Source of the DNA: Mesotaenium endlicherianum
Taxonomy: Eukaryota > Streptophyta > Zygnematophyceae > Zygnematales > Mesotaeniaceae
DNA length: 64,000 nucleotides
Reading direction: 5' to 3'
Assembly (NCBI GenBank): GCA_009602735.1
Contig: WELA01013098.1
Span: 39,097-103,096 of the forward strand
The notes beneath the pieces are model-generated. The model had not been told where the DNA came from. It did not search any database and saw only the letters and a program-made list of their open reading frames with translations. Every line of letters starts with the position of its first letter. Position 1 is the stretch's first letter. The translations under genes and the position numbers were made by a program. Positions 11,993 to 23,068 of this stretch are shown piece after piece.

Positions 11993-14900
11993 TCAATTTT
12001 TCCTCTTTCTTGTTCTTGCAGGCTGCCTCCAAGGGGTCTTCTGCTGCTTCTTGATGGTGGCAGGCTGCCTCCCTGAAGTCTTCGGGCTTCTAGTAGAGAG
12101 ACTTGGGGCTGGTCCAAGATGGGGGTTGGCGGCATGGAAGCGCTTCAACTTTCTCTGAACTTTGTCAAGGTAGTGCGCCGCCACCCAACTATTCTCCGAA
12201 TCTGGATATCCTTTCCACTTGATCAAGTATTGCTGCTGTCTCCTGAAATTTCTCATAGCCACTATGTCTTCCACTTCGTACTCCAAATGATCATCCACTA
12301 TTGTTGGGGCTGGTGGGGTTGTCACACGTCCTGGGAACTTGTTGTCGGGTTGCACATATGGCTTGAAGAGGGAAGCGTGGAATACGGGGTCGATGTGCAT
12401 AGTCTGGGGAAGTTCTAGCTTGAAAGCAACGGGGTTGACTTGCTGGATAATCTTGAAGGGTCCCAAATACTTGGGAGAGAACTTGCTGCCGGCAGGCCTG
12501 TTGTTCAGGGAAATGTTCTTGGATGATAGTAACACGTTGTCACCCACTCTGTACGTAATTTCTCTTCTGGATCTGTTCGCCACTCTTGCTTGAGCATCTT
12601 GCGCGTGTTGTAGAGCTTTCTTCGCTGCTGTAAGGGCTGCTTCTAATGTCTCCATAAAATCTGTGGCTGCAGGTACTTCATCATGGCCAGCCGTGAAGCT
12701 CAGTGGCGTGGTCGGATGGAAGCCATAGTTGAGGAAGAATGGGGACTCTTGGGTAGAGGCCTGCGTAGTGTTGTTGTAGGCAAACTCGAGGGGGGTCAAG
12801 TACATGTCCCAGTCTTGCTCGAGGGTAGACACGTAGGCCTTTAGAGAGGTCTTTAGGGTACGATTCATACGCTCGGTTTGCCCATCTGATTGTGGGTGGT
12901 AGGCAGTAGACATATCCAGCGATGTACCCAAGTTCTTGAAGAGATTTTTCCAGAAATGGCTTGTGAATCTTGGATCTCTATCTGACACAATTCTTGATGG
13001 TAGTCCATGGAGTCGGAAGATGTTGTCAAAGATGAGTCTTGCAAGTTGTGGTGCTGTAGCCTTAGTCGTCGTGGGAATAAAATGAGCCATCTTGGTAAGT
13101 CTGTCCACCACCGTGAGTATTGCATTATGGCCTCGAGGTGTCACGGGCAAGTCCACGATAAGGTCCATTGAGATGTCCGTCCATTGTCTTTCGGGGATTG
13201 GTAGTGGTTGGAGGAGTCCTCCCGCCTTTTGCGATGATGGCTTGATTCTTTGGCATGTGTCACAGCTCCTGCAGTACTCCTTGACTTGCTTAGACATGCC
13301 TGGCCAACAATAAGTCCTAGCTAGAACGCCCGTGGTCCTTAGGATTCCAAAGTGTCCTCCAAGAGGGTTGTCGTGTGCTTCTCGTAGAAGCAAGAGCCGG
13401 AGGTCTAAGTCATTAGGAACACATCTCTGGCCCGTATCTTGCCTCACCCAATAATTGCCTTCTTGCTTCTTGCATGGGTCCAAGGCTGCTTCTCCGTTCT
13501 TGTAGTAAGGGTCTCTTTCATAGGCGGCTGAAAATCGAGCTTCCAGATCTGTCTTCAGGGATACCATCACTGCATTTAATTGCAGTCTTGAGAGGGGGTC
13601 AGCCGGGTTTGTCTTGCCGGGCTGGTACTGAATCGTGATGTTGTATTGTTGCAAGTATCCGCTCCATCTTGCTTGTCTCCTTGAGAGATACGGCTGCGTT
13701 TGGAGGTGCTTTAACGCCTCGTGGTCCGTGGTGACCAGTACTTTGCGTCCTTCAACGTAGCAGCGCCAAACCTTCAAGGCATGTACAATCGCCAATGCCT
13801 CTCGCTCCGTGGTTGTATAATTTTGCTCGGCTGGATTTAGCTTCCTTGACTCGTAGGCGATGGGCTGCAGTCCCTTGCCTTGGTCTTGAAGCAGGATTGC
13901 TCCTATTGCATAGGAAGATGCATCGGTGATGACGTGGAAGGGCCAATCTGGGTTTGGACTTGGGAGTGTGAGCACCGGGGATGTGGTCAATCTTCGCTTT
14001 AACTCTTGAAATGCCTCTTCCTCTTTCTCGGTCCATGTATATAGCCTGTCCTTCTTGAGTAGATCTGTCAGGGGGGCTGCTATGTGCGAGAAGCCTTGGA
14101 TGAATTTTCTGTACCAATTGGCAAATCCCAAGAATGACTGGAGTTCTTTCTTGGTCGTGGGGGTTGGCCATTCCTCCACCACCGTGGTCTTCTTGGGGTC
14201 CATCTTGATGCCATCAGCAGTCACGTGGAGACCTAGGAACTCCACTTCTTGTTTGGCAAACTCGCACTTTGACTCCTTCGCAAATAGCTTGTTTTGCTTC
14301 AATACTTCAAGGACTTCTTTCAAGTGTCTCGCATGCTCTTCAAGGGTCTTGCTGTAGATAAGGATGTCATCGATGAATACCACCACAAATCTGTCCAACA
14401 TGGGCTGAAATATGGTGTTCATCATAGTCATGAAAGTTGCTGGCGCGTTGGTGAGTCCAAATGGCAGGACCATGAACTCAAAATGTCCATATCTTGTCCT
14501 GAATGCCGTCTTCTCTATGTCCGGTTCTGCGATGCGAATCTGGTGGTAGCCGCTCCGTAAGTCAATCTTCGTGAAGTACTTGGCTCCAACCAGCCGGTCC
14601 ATGAGCTCATCCATGCGCGGCAGCGGGTATCGATTCTTGATGGTGATCTTGTTGAGGGCGCGATAGTCCACACACATCCTCAAGGTACCATCTTTCTTCT
14701 TGACAAATAGCACCGGGGCTCCAAATGGCGACTTGCTAGGTCGAATGAAGCCATGCTCCAGTAGCTCCTTGATTTGCTTCTTGACTTCGTCTAGCTCCGT
14801 GTATGACATTTTGAACGTAGGCCGAGAGATGGGCTTGCTTCCGGGCTCCAACTCTATCTTGTGGTCTACGAATCTTTTGGGGGGTAGGCCCTTGGGCAAT

Positions 14901-15658
14901 TCCGGGGAGAACACTTCTTTGTAGTCCTCTAAGACTTCTTGTATCTCCTTGGGAACGGGGCTGCCTTCTTGACTCTCGATGTCTTTCTTGATGTCTTTTG
15001 GCGTGATCAAGGCCAAAAGAAGCTCGTGTCCCTTCCTCACAAGTCTCTTGAGTTGGAGGGCGGACAATAGTATCTCGTGTGCCGGCTTCTGGATGTCTTG
15101 GGTCTGGATATTCTGGATTGCGCGCAAAATACAGATTCTTGAAGTGATGTCATTCTTGATCTTGATAGTACCGGTCCTCCAATCAACTTGGGGGTTGTGC
15201 TTGGTCAACCAAGGCGTCCCTAGGATGACGTCGTACTTGCCCAATTGCATGGGGGAGAACACTACTCTATCCTTGAAGGACTTGATAGAGAGTGCCAAGG
15301 GGTACGTCTTCTTGGAAGGGGTAGTATAGGAGAATCCATCGGGCATCATAATCTCCTCGTCGTGGTCAAGAGTTCGCATAGTAATACCGTGCTTGGTGGC
15401 AAAATCTGCAGCAATGAAGTTGCCTTGAGCTCCGCTATCCACCAAGATGTGGACCTTCTCTCCTCCAAGGTAACCTCTCAAACTCATTGGGGCTGGAACG
15501 TCGTCTTCAACGGGGGTCTCCACCTCACTTGGCGTGTTGCCTTCTCGTGAAGTGGGTCTTGGGGTGGTAGGCTCCTGGCCTACCGGCGCTGTCCGTTTTT
15601 TGACAACTTTTTGGGGCATGAAAGTGCACGATGGCCCTTTTCCTTGCAATAGAAGCAT
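11993..15658 (-). CDS. pol: pol polyprotein of element C (protease-RT-RNase H-integrase-chromodomain)
   Basis: A single open frame of 1,221 codons on the minus strand. The protease motif is [11 protein letters not shown] near residue 74. RT spans roughly residues 280-480 ([20 protein letters not shown]). RNase H begins near 575 ([16 protein letters not shown]). The integrase has a His-Cys end (SCDTCQR) and a catalytic core ([30 protein letters not shown]). A C-terminal chromodomain holds [15 protein letters not shown]. The first residues overlap the end of gag in another frame, as is usual for the group. In the family the polyprotein is cut by its own protease into replication and integration enzymes. 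The element around it is a fossil because gag and one LTR are incomplete. Confidence 0.92.
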   Translation of the reverse strand: MLLLQGKGPSCTFMPQKVVKKRTAPVGQEPTTPRPTSREGNTPSEVETPVEDDVPAPMSLRGYLGGEKVHILVDSGAQGNFIAADFATKHGITMRTLDHDEEIMMPDGFSYTTPSKKTYPLALSIKSFKDRVVFSPMQLGKYDVILGTPWLTKHNPQVDWRTGTIKIKNDITSRICILRAIQNIQTQDIQKPAHEILLSALQLKRLVRKGHELLLALITPKDIKKDIESQEGSPVPKEIQEVLEDYKEVFSPELPKGLPPKRFVDHKIELEPGSKPISRPTFKMSYTELDEVKKQIKELLEHGFIRPSKSPFGAPVLFVKKKDGTLRMCVDYRALNKITIKNRYPLPRMDELMDRLVGAKYFTKIDLRSGYHQIRIAEPDIEKTAFRTRYGHFEFMVLPFGLTNAPATFMTMMNTIFQPMLDRFVVVFIDDILIYSKTLEEHARHLKEVLEVLKQNKLFAKESKCEFAKQEVEFLGLHVTADGIKMDPKKTTVVEEWPTPTTKKELQSFLGFANWYRKFIQGFSHIAAPLTDLLKKDRLYTWTEKEEEAFQELKRRLTTSPVLTLPSPNPDWPFHVITDASSYAIGAILLQDQGKGLQPIAYESRKLNPAEQNYTTTEREALAIVHALKVWRCYVEGRKVLVTTDHEALKHLQTQPYLSRRQARWSGYLQQYNITIQYQPGKTNPADPLSRLQLNAVMVSLKTDLEARFSAAYERDPYYKNGEAALDPCKKQEGNYWVRQDTGQRCVPNDLDLRLLLLREAHDNPLGGHFGILRTTGVLARTYCWPGMSKQVKEYCRSCDTCQRIKPSSQKAGGLLQPLPIPERQWTDISMDLIVDLPVTPRGHNAILTVVDRLTKMAHFIPTTTKATAPQLARLIFDNIFRLHGLPSRIVSDRDPRFTSHFWKNLFKNLGTSLDMSTAYHPQSDGQTERMNRTLKTSLKAYVSTLEQDWDMYLTPLEFAYNNTTQASTQESPFFLNYGFHPTTPLSFTAGHDEVPAATDFMETLEAALTAAKKALQHAQDAQARVANRSRREITYRVGDNVLLSSKNISLNNRPAGSKFSPKYLGPFKIIQQVNPVAFKLELPQTMHIDPVFHASLFKPYVQPDNKFPGRVTTPPAPTIVDDHLEYEVEDIVAMRNFRRQQQYLIKWKGYPDSENSWVAAHYLDKVQRKLKRFHAANPHLGPAPSLSTRSPKTSGRQPATIKKQQKTPWRQPARTRKRKN

Positions 15659-16188
15659 AGTCCAGCCGTCATGAGAGCTTCTTTTTCAGCCGGGGAGAGT
15701 CTTGCTTTCACTCCTTGCTGGTTTCTTGCATCATAAGTGTCATTGGAGGGTCTTCCACTCTTCCGGGCAGCCGCGGGGTCCCTTTTAATAACTCCGATTT
15801 CCATGGGTGTGGGTCCAGATTCGGATGTGGAAGGAGCTGCGTACACCCGCGTCGTCGGTACCCGTGAAGATGAAGGCACGGAGTGCTTGAAATCCAAGGT
15901 ATCCACCTTTTGGGCCACTTCAATGATCTTTGAGAAGTCCGTCAAGTCGCGTAACTCCACTTCCTTTGCCACCTTGGGTTTGAGGCCAAAGATGTAACGG
16001 TCATGCGTACTAATATAAACTAACGGTTATGCATACTAATATATAATAACTCAAATCACTACATTTTCCCTCATATTCACTCACACCAAATATTTCACCT
16101 TAGGAACTCTCCACATCGCGTTCCTCTTCATCAAAGCACTCGGTAGCGGCAAAATATCATAACTTCACTAACTGCATTGTGTTTATGA

Positions 16189-17620
16189 TTGAGCAGGATG
16201 ACTCAAAAGTCAGAACTCAAGAGGAAGAGAAGGGCGGAAGAGGCACATGCAGAATACTTGCAATTCCGTGGAGACATCGAATCATCTTCCATCACCGCTC
16301 GAAAATCACAACGACTCCAACAACAGCGGGAGGCACAGAAGAAGAAGGAGGAGGAGGAACAGGCCAGACTGAGGCAGGAAGAAATGGTCAAAAAAGCTGC
16401 AGAGGAGGCCAAGAAAGCAGAGGAGGAGAGGCAAGGTGAGGAGAAGCGAAAGCAGCAGGCTGAAGAAGAGCAAAGGAGAATCAGCAACTACCGCTACACA
16501 GTACTGGGCAAGGGCTTTGATCTACTACAGGAGGCCTTCAAGTATGCTCAGAGAAGTTGCAGTGAGTCCCAGAAGGACATCCTCCAGAGAGAAGGGGAGA
16601 CATCCAAAAACTTTGACAAGTATATAGAGGTCAGCACGGGGCTCCTCCTCTACCACGATTACGCCAGGATGGTAGGATATACGATCAGAGAGGCCAAGGC
16701 AATGGCCCAGGTGAACGAAGCAGGGGCTGTATCGATTCCTGGTATCTGGCGGGAAGATAGGGTCATCAAGATGATCTCCATGGACGCGGACAGCTTTAAG
16801 GACTCTACAGCCCATAACAGCTTCAAGGCCATGTATAATGAGGTGGAGAGAAGGAGCTGGGAATTCTTGGCGAGGGAAACCAGTCACCTGGACTTCGCAG
16901 GGCACTGGTACCCTCGTACTCTTAAAAGGACAGACCCTGCCTTCTTCCAAAAGCCCACCGGTTGGCGGTGGATGACCATCGACATGAGAGACCAGCAGAA
17001 TGACAGGGCGACGCATGAGGATTTCCTGACAGACCTAAAGGGGAACATAGTATTGCCCCCTCACATTGCGGCTTGGGACCCAAGATTGGACGGAGTCAGA
17101 GACTGCATGGGCCAAGAAATGCAGGAGGACAGAAGCAGGGCCCGAGAGTCATTCTCAAAAGGGAAGCACGCTTATGCCAAATGGGCAAGCAAGCAGGGGG
17201 GAAAAGGACCTGTATGCGGTCCGGACTCAGCAGCCCCCACCAGCACCCAAAAGGGGAAGGTCAGTGGGATATTCTTTTCTCGGGAAGAACTGGAGCAGCT
17301 GACAGAGGAGACCCCAGAAGTCTCAGAGTAACCCGGGGACGGAGAGGAGGAGGAGTCAGAGGAAGACGAGGAGGAAGGCGAGGAGGAGGACACCAGCCCC
17401 GCCGTGATCCTGACACCTGCCACATCCCCTGTAAGGGAGAAGACGGGGTTGGCCCTGCAGCAACTCGCTGAAGAGGAGGATATCACTTGGCTGGGAACTG
17501 CCAGAGTACAGAGCCCATCTTCAGGCACAGAGACCCAGTCAGACAGGGCAGACAAGAGGGCTGCTAGAGAAATAGCGAGACGCCTGCCGGGATCTCCCTC
17601 GCGGAGAGGGCATGTACCCT
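16189..17620 (+). other. Third coding region of element A, downstream of pol (coiled coil plus unknown domain)
   Basis: A long coding-like stretch lies between pol and the 3' LTR of element A, in the element's own orientation. It begins close to a Met (MTQKSELKRKRRAEEAHAEY). It continues with ~80 residues of charged Glu/Lys/Gln/Arg heptad-like sequence, a clear coiled-coil candidate. A globular-looking part of ~200 residues follows, with Trp/Tyr-rich patches (FAGHWYPRTLKR, TGWRWMTIDMRDQQ). A strongly acidic Glu/Asp tail near 17.35-17.4 kb ends the stretch. The same region sits at the same place in element E (63335 onward), so it belongs to the family. I recognise no domain, signal peptide or membrane span, so nothing supports an envelope role. 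Function is unknown. The copy is fossil, with at least one break. Confidence 0.6.
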
Positions 17621-17734
17621 TAGCTCATGTCCTACGTTGCTCGTTGATTGGTCAGCATAACGTGACAATCGCACAATATGGTTTGTTTGGGGTTGCGACC
17701 AATTGTCAAAGATTCCAATTTATTACGGTCCGAG

Positions 17735-18454
17735 TGTAATGAATCAGTATATTGGTTGATATAATATTCATTTAAATATAACAATTTAATAAGTTCAGCC
17801 TGCTGAACCTTAGTTAATAATCAGTCTGCTGAACTTTATATTTAATATCAGTTTCATGACTCAGCCGAAAGCAGCAGGCTGAAGTCAGCTTAAGTCAACT
17901 TGCTGACACATTCTTTGACAGCCAGCTGACTTCCGTACTCGATAGCAGCGAATTGCCTCGATATGCATCTAAGTGTGGTATGCCAGATGAATGGCAAGAT
18001 GACATCCCTATGATGGATGGCGATTTGGGATGATGGGAGATGGCGGTGGATTTGCTTAACCGAGGTTCTACCAACGTGGTTAACTCCCGGGTAGGCGGTG
18101 CCATCGCACTGGCCGTTGAACAGTAAACTCATTCCATGTACATATGCTAGGCATTGCTCTCGAGTTCGGCATTTGGAAACGAGGCCAACTCCCTTGTACA
18201 GCTTACTGAGAGAGATGTGAATCCAAGGCGAGAAGCCATTGATACGCACTGTCTTCTAACCTTGCTTATGTATGAGTTTACTGATTGCATTATTGATGCT
18301 AGTTTACTTGCATTTGATTTACGAGTGCTGTTCACTACTAGTGTGTTGTTCTTTTGCCGTTTAATCAGTTAACGGAAATTCCATAAAGATTACTTGCTGA
18401 TATAAAGATCTTTATTAATTGTTAATCGCCTATTTGGTAAGTCGATTTATTTCA
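17735..18454 (+). repeat. 3' LTR of element A (Gy-A LTR)
   Basis: 720 bp starting TGTAATGAATCAG and ending TTATTTCA. It aligns along its length with 56978-57698, the 5' LTR of element E, which is followed by a primer site. That pairing fixes the Gy-A LTR limits. The right flank is antisense Gy-A gag (element F). Confidence 0.88.
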
Positions 18455-19690
18455 TGTTGTTTCTTAAAAGGTTGATCCCTTCTCTTGACCTTTGGAAGGT
18501 GCTTTCTAAGACACTGCTCCCTGTAGTGGCCCAACTCCTGGCAATGGAAGCAAACAGATTTTGCTGAGGCTGGTCTCGGCTTAGTCCTACCACCACCTCT
18601 TCCATAGCCACCTCGAGAGTATCCAACTATATAGCATTATACTCATACTCAAACTTATATCCTCGATTATTCTCAGCTTGATCTCCTTCAATTGCATTGT
18701 AGGAACCATGGGGCTTTTTGACAATCTTAGACACCAAAGCATTACTCTGGCACTTGTGATTGAATTGCTGCTGATTCCAGGCGTCCTGAATCAAGTCAGC
18801 CAGTTTCTCATACTTCTTTTCAGCAAAATGACCAGAGACTTCGGATTTCAAGCCATACCTGAAGTATGCTATCATATACCGCTCAAGCAATTCTGGCTGC
18901 TTCATCATGTTCTCCTGGAACTTCTGGGCAAATTCAGCAACTGAAGTGGTTTGCTTCAATGTTAAGGAGATAATTGCATAGATAGCTTTCTTCTGCTAAT
19001 TGATAACATCAAACTTCTCATGCAGCTTCTCAACAAAGTCTACCCAAGTAGGGTCACCGAGTTGTTGAGCTTTACGCTCTCTTTTCCAATACAGACACCA
19101 GTTTGCTGCACCGCCTTTCAGTAGAGCACCAGTGTGCCTGACCTTCTCGTAGTCCTGCAATTTGGGTAGTTCTCCAGCCACTGCTCAACATCAGCGAGAA
19201 ACTTGATCAGGTAATTCTTTTTGTTTCCCTCATGGTCATAGTCCTGAGGAGGTTTTGGCTTAGGCTTAGTAGGCCCTCTGCCACCACCACCGGTGCTTTG
19301 AGATCCTAGTTGGTCTCTGTCATGCAGCAATGCCATCATGATCCTTTTGTCCTCCTGTTGGGACTGATACATGCTCGTCATTTGCGATTGCATTTGCACA
19401 AATAATGCTTTCTTATCTACATTTTGAGGTGGTAGCCCAACAAACGCAGCAGTAGCAACATTAGCTTGATTAGTATTCCCGATTGTTGCCGCTCCAGTTA
19501 TGCCCGTTGCACTCAGTTGTCAGCGAATCTGAGGAAGAGGTATAATGGTAGGCACATCAGGAGGTTGGTTTTGGAGACTGGCCCTTTCTGCCATCTGCTC
19601 CGTTACTGTCCTTCCATCAGAGGTCCTCCTGTTTTCTGCCTCTTCTACCTCCTTGGCTAACCGCTCATCCTCAAAAAGCTGAGCTGAAAC
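18455..19690 (-). mobile_element. Element F: antisense Gy-A gag fragment
   Basis: The minus-strand sequence encodes Gy-A gag: a zinc knuckle (CFHCQELGHYREQC, ~18.5 kb), capsid-type segments (SVAEFAQKFQENMMKQPELLERY, reading 18.9-18.7 kb) and an N-terminal part up to about 19.69 kb. It is more diverged from element E than A is, with several breaks. It begins exactly where A's 3' LTR ends, so A most likely inserted into F; the rest of F would lie beyond the left edge. Confidence 0.8.
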
Positions 19691-20059
19691 TAAGTTCACT
19701 CACGTTCTTCTAATTTTGTTTTGGACTTTCGTGACCACCTCGTCCATGATAACGTTAACGTCAAACTCAAAGTCAACAACGACCAATCAGAAGACGGTGC
19801 CCATACTTAGTCCAAAATTGCATGGTGAACATCTTCGAGGCGATGCAAATGTCTACGCTTCACATTTGGAGATCACGTGGAGATCGTTCCCATGCAATTT
19901 CTTTGGCATTTAGCGTAGAAACACCAAGAAATACCATATTTGCCTGCAGTGGAGGTGTCATTTTCTCCACTTTCCATGGCTTAGCGTTGAAAAATCCAAA
20001 CAGAGTTGGCCGGAGATCAACACCTGGGGCTTTTTTTGGCGTTTCAGTCCAACCCGGTC
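19691..20059. other. Unassigned stretch between Gy-A gag and copia sequence
   Basis: About 370 bp between the antisense gag of F and the recognisable copia protease region. A short minus-strand frame (KAPGVDLRPTLFGFF) is open but matches no family I recognise. It may be degraded copia sequence or a separate insert. Confidence 0.3.
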
Positions 20060-20702
20060 TCAGAGTGTACCTTCCTTGTGCCAATTTCTTGCAGCAAATT
20101 TCCATCTTCCACCTGATGGATTAGGCTGACACACCTTGTAGTTATACAAAAGGTCTCTCCGAGACGTACAATGCCTGGATGCTCCTGATTCTACATACCA
20201 CCTGTTTCTATCCACCTCTACAGCACATGTGTATGCTTCCTCAACAGTGACAGCATGTACATTCTCATGGGCATGAGAGAAGGTACCTTCACTCTTCTTT
20301 TGTAGGCAGTTCCTGGCAATGTGGCCCTTCTCATCACACCCGTTACAGACATAGTCTGTGCCGCTCGACGCCAAGTACCTAGGCTTTTCACAGTGGTAGC
20401 ATGCCCTCACTCCTCCTCTGCCGCTTCCTCTTTAATGGCCACCTCTGTTGGATGGCCCTCTTCCTCCTTGACTTGTGCTGGCCAAGTTCATCTCCTCCAT
20501 TTGCAGAGCTAGATCTGCTGCTGCTGCCTTCTTCACTTTCACCATCTACATCTCCTTTTCATTCTTCAGCAGTCTAATCTCCACCACTCTCAGTGTCATT
20601 GCATTCACATCCATATTCAGCAGCACTTCCTTGGTCATATTGAACTCAGGTCAACCTCATCAGCAGCTGGATCACTCGGTCTGCTTCTTCCACCTCAGCT
20701 TC

Positions 20703-21889
20703 TGAAATGAATCTTGCTTATTCAAGATTAATATATTTCATTTAAATATATAAGATCAGAGATAGGTGGAAGCGTGTAAAATCAGGGAGCAATCTTCGCC
20801 CTTATAATGAATTCCATTTACTCATCTACACCCCTTTACTCACTTATCGTAGTGTGCCATAGTTGCACACTAATACGAGGCCCAAGTAAGAGGCGAGCTT
20901 GACGACTTGAGCTTCTCCTTTAGAAACTCATGGCCTCTTGCCTACCAGACATGCAAGCATGTATAGCACATGCACAACATCATGGGACTGAATAGCAAAG
21001 GCGCTCTCATTTAGGTGACCATAATGTAGCTAAAACACATCCCACTGACTTAGGTGCAAAACCATGGACTCTGTCCGCTGTGTGACCCCGAAATATCAGA
21101 GGGAATAACTCTGCCAATACTACTTCAAATTAAGCAAACCTAACAAAAACGGATGCATCTCAACGAGACCTTTTCGAAAAGTCTTAATTCGCTCCATTTG
21201 GAGCGCAGACAAAGCAACCATGTCAATTTATGTGAAGGCTGGTCATTAGAACAAACACAAAAAGTGCACACATGACTTGCACGTAGAAATCCGACTGTAA
21301 AGCCTACTGTCTAGAATGAGGGACCACGAGATCCCAGCCTGGTATGTACCTAGTGACCACCTGGTTGACCACGGCGCAGGTGCGCCGTTTCGTGGGAAAC
21401 CCGTTAAGTTGGGACCCACGAATCTAGGTATAACGACCATATTAATTGGTCGGTTGACTGAAGTCCTAACTGTTCAGTTGACTGACGACGGCTCCGCCTA
21501 CCCAGGAGTTAACCACACTGGTAGGACATCGGTTTACCAAATCTTAGTCGACCTTCCGACTTTCAGTATACTACGATCACATGAATAAATGAATATATCT
21601 ACCCTCAGCGTACTGAAGCTAAGTATACTGACTAATATCAAGCGAGCTTACTATATGTCATCCTGCTGATATTACATTCTATATATAATTGATATATAAA
21701 TCTTAGCAAACTATACTATGATACAAAAGTCATCCTGCTGACCTTTTTGACAAAGTGAGTAATCTCGCATTACATCGACATACATTCATTTAAATGGACT
21801 TGCGCTTGTGAGTATATTGACATAATACTTTTTTAGTGTTGTATTTATGCATGCAATTAATTAAATATATAACGAATTGATTCATCACA
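20703..21889 (-). repeat. Solo LTR K, related to Gy-A, inserted in copia element J
   Basis: 1,187 bp with ends TGAAATGAATC...GATTCATCACA, the mirrored form of the Gy-A LTR termini. It is flanked by a perfect 5-bp duplication GCTTC (20698-20702 and 21890-21894). Inside, 21490-21550 is the reverse complement of the Gy-A LTR segment around 57300-57360, so the orientation is minus. No internal coding part lies between the ends: a solo LTR, presumably left by LTR-LTR recombination. It is longer than the 720-bp Gy-A LTR, so it is a sister subfamily. Confidence 0.85.
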
Positions 21890-22348
21890 GCTTCAATCGC
21901 TTGCAACTCTTGACTCAACTTCAACATGCGAGAGAAGTAACCCTGTATGCTTTCTCCATCCTCCATTGCAGATTGATTGAACCGCCTTTTGTACATCGGC
22001 TTGCTGGCTGTGCTGACTAACTGATGAAGTATTCTCAACGCATCCCACACTTCACTTTTGGTTGTCACTCTGCACATTCTCAACAGAGGTTTTGTCCCCA
22101 ACCTCTTGATCAAAAGGAAGAAAGCATGTGCCTTCTTCCTTTGCCACTTCGCACGCTCCTTCCCTCTCATTACCACATCAGCTGCTGGTGCTCTTGCTAC
22201 CAATTCGTTTGGCAGTGTCTATGTCCCGAGTATAATGCCCTTCAGCTCATACTAAGCTAGCTGCGCCATACACTTCATTGACCACACAAAGTACTCCGTG
22301 CTCTTCCCATCAAAGTGTGGCACCCTCGATTTGCCTGCTTTGATACCA

Positions 22349-22830
22349 TGTTGGAAATCCTCTTCATCCAACTCTCCGTCTTACCGCACTTCCTCTCAGA
22401 CACACAAATTTCTACTCTCTTCCCTTAGTCACATAGTCTCAGCTTGTCACACAGACAAGGCCAAATAGACCTGAGCAGATCAAGCACTTAGCATAGATCT
22501 TGGACACACACTCTTAGGTCCACGGAGACTCTTCTTTCTTACTCTCAAGAGTTCACCACACAATGTCTCCTACAACGCTAGTATTCACTTGGCGGCTACT
22601 CACTTACCTCGAACTCTTCGACACTCTAAACCTATTGTCCAAGCGTCCTACACATCTACACAATCAACATAATATCGACACGTCGACAGTCCACCCACTT
22701 TGACTATATTACAAGTCATCTCCATGCATTCACACAAACACACAGACACACACACACACACATACACACACACATGCAAGCACACCAAATTGACATAAAC
22801 AAATAGAGTCAGGAGTGCCTATTTACGACA
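22349..22830 (-). repeat. LTR of copia element J
   Basis: Bounded on the left by TGTTGG next to the primer site and on the right by ...ACGACA, beyond which Gy-A sequence resumes. It contains a CA-rich simple repeat at about 22731-22785. The second LTR of J was not found. Confidence 0.7.
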
Positions 22831-23068
22831 CTGGGGTCATAAACAATAATTACTGGAGCAGAGCACAAAGCATCTTTTAGGGTCTGGGAGGCGGCTTGCT
22901 GCTCTTCCCCCCACACATTACCTATATCTCTTTTTAGTAAGGTCACTCAGTTCACTGGTCTTTGTGGAATAATTTTACTAAATTTCCTGTAATAGTTAGC
23001 CAATTAAAGGAAGGATCTAACTTCCAACACAAATTGAGGTACTCGCCAGTCCCTCATGGTCTGGACTT
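22831..23068 (-). mobile_element. Element G: antisense Gy-A RT/RNase H fragment
   Basis: The minus strand matches the Gy-A stretch at about 60.80-61.04 kb (plus strand copy in E), covering the RT C-terminus and connection. It is diverged and broken. Because it is pol lying to the right of F's gag on the minus strand, it cannot be a simple continuation of F. Confidence 0.75.

Larger units (their letters stand above)
10721..16063 (-). mobile_element. Element C: Ty3/gypsy chromovirus (Gy-C), minus strand
   Basis: This element is inserted in element A with a perfect 5-bp duplication TTTTC (10716-10720 and 16064-16068). Read on the minus strand, its 3' LTR is 10721-11223 (ends TGCAGTGA...TCACTACA on the plus strand). 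It is preceded by a polypurine tract (plus-strand run of C at 11224-11234). About 770 bp of non-coding sequence separates that tract from a long open pol (11993-15658). Only part of gag (~15.6-16.0 kb) and a short piece of the other LTR are present, so the element is broken at its gag side while pol is open. Element D at 29-32 kb is nearly identical where they overlap, so both are recent. Confidence 0.92.
137..18454 (+). mobile_element. Element A: Ty3/gypsy chromovirus (Gy-A), interrupted by B and C
   Basis: A Gy-A retrotransposon enters from the left within gag and ends with its 3' LTR at 17735-18454. Its own sequence lies in three blocks: 137-2432, 8575-10720 and 16064-18454. In order these carry a gag end with a zinc-knuckle region, a protease (VDGGASHTF), RT, RNase H ([11 protein letters not shown]), integrase with its zinc-binding end (SCDQCQR), a chromodomain near 10.38 kb (YLIRWKGYDASGNTW), a third coding region (16.19-17.6 kb) and the LTR. 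Element E at 57-64 kb is a close relative and serves as the guide to order. B is inserted in the RT/RNase H region and C just after pol. Element A is a fossil with several breaks in its coding regions. The 5' LTR is outside the window. Confidence 0.85.
20060..22830 (-). mobile_element. Element J: Ty1/copia fragment, minus strand
   Basis: From right to left on the minus strand: a 482-bp LTR (22349-22830); a primer site read as TGGTATCAAAGC (plus strand 22337-22348); a copia-type gag around 21.9-22.2 kb (KKAHAFFLLIKR, SEVWDALRILHQ, MEDGESIQGYFSRM); then, after inserted LTR K, a zinc knuckle (CDEKGHIARNC, ~20.3 kb) and a protease start (RWYVESGASRHCTS, ~20.2 kb). RT and integrase are not visible. 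It is a fossil with many breaks. Its right LTR edge abuts an antisense Gy-A RT fragment (G), so J probably inserted there. Confidence 0.8.

Noticed and set aside
16203-16487. Antisense Ser/Cys-rich frame opposite the coiled coil of element A
   Set aside because: It is the mirror of a Glu/Lys/Gln-rich coding strand (CTT/CTC/TCC codons) and has no protein character.
17890-18335. Frames inside the Gy-A LTR (also at 57.1-57.5 kb)
   Set aside because: The same frames recur because the LTR recurs; no codon-level conservation is apparent and LTRs of this group are non-coding.
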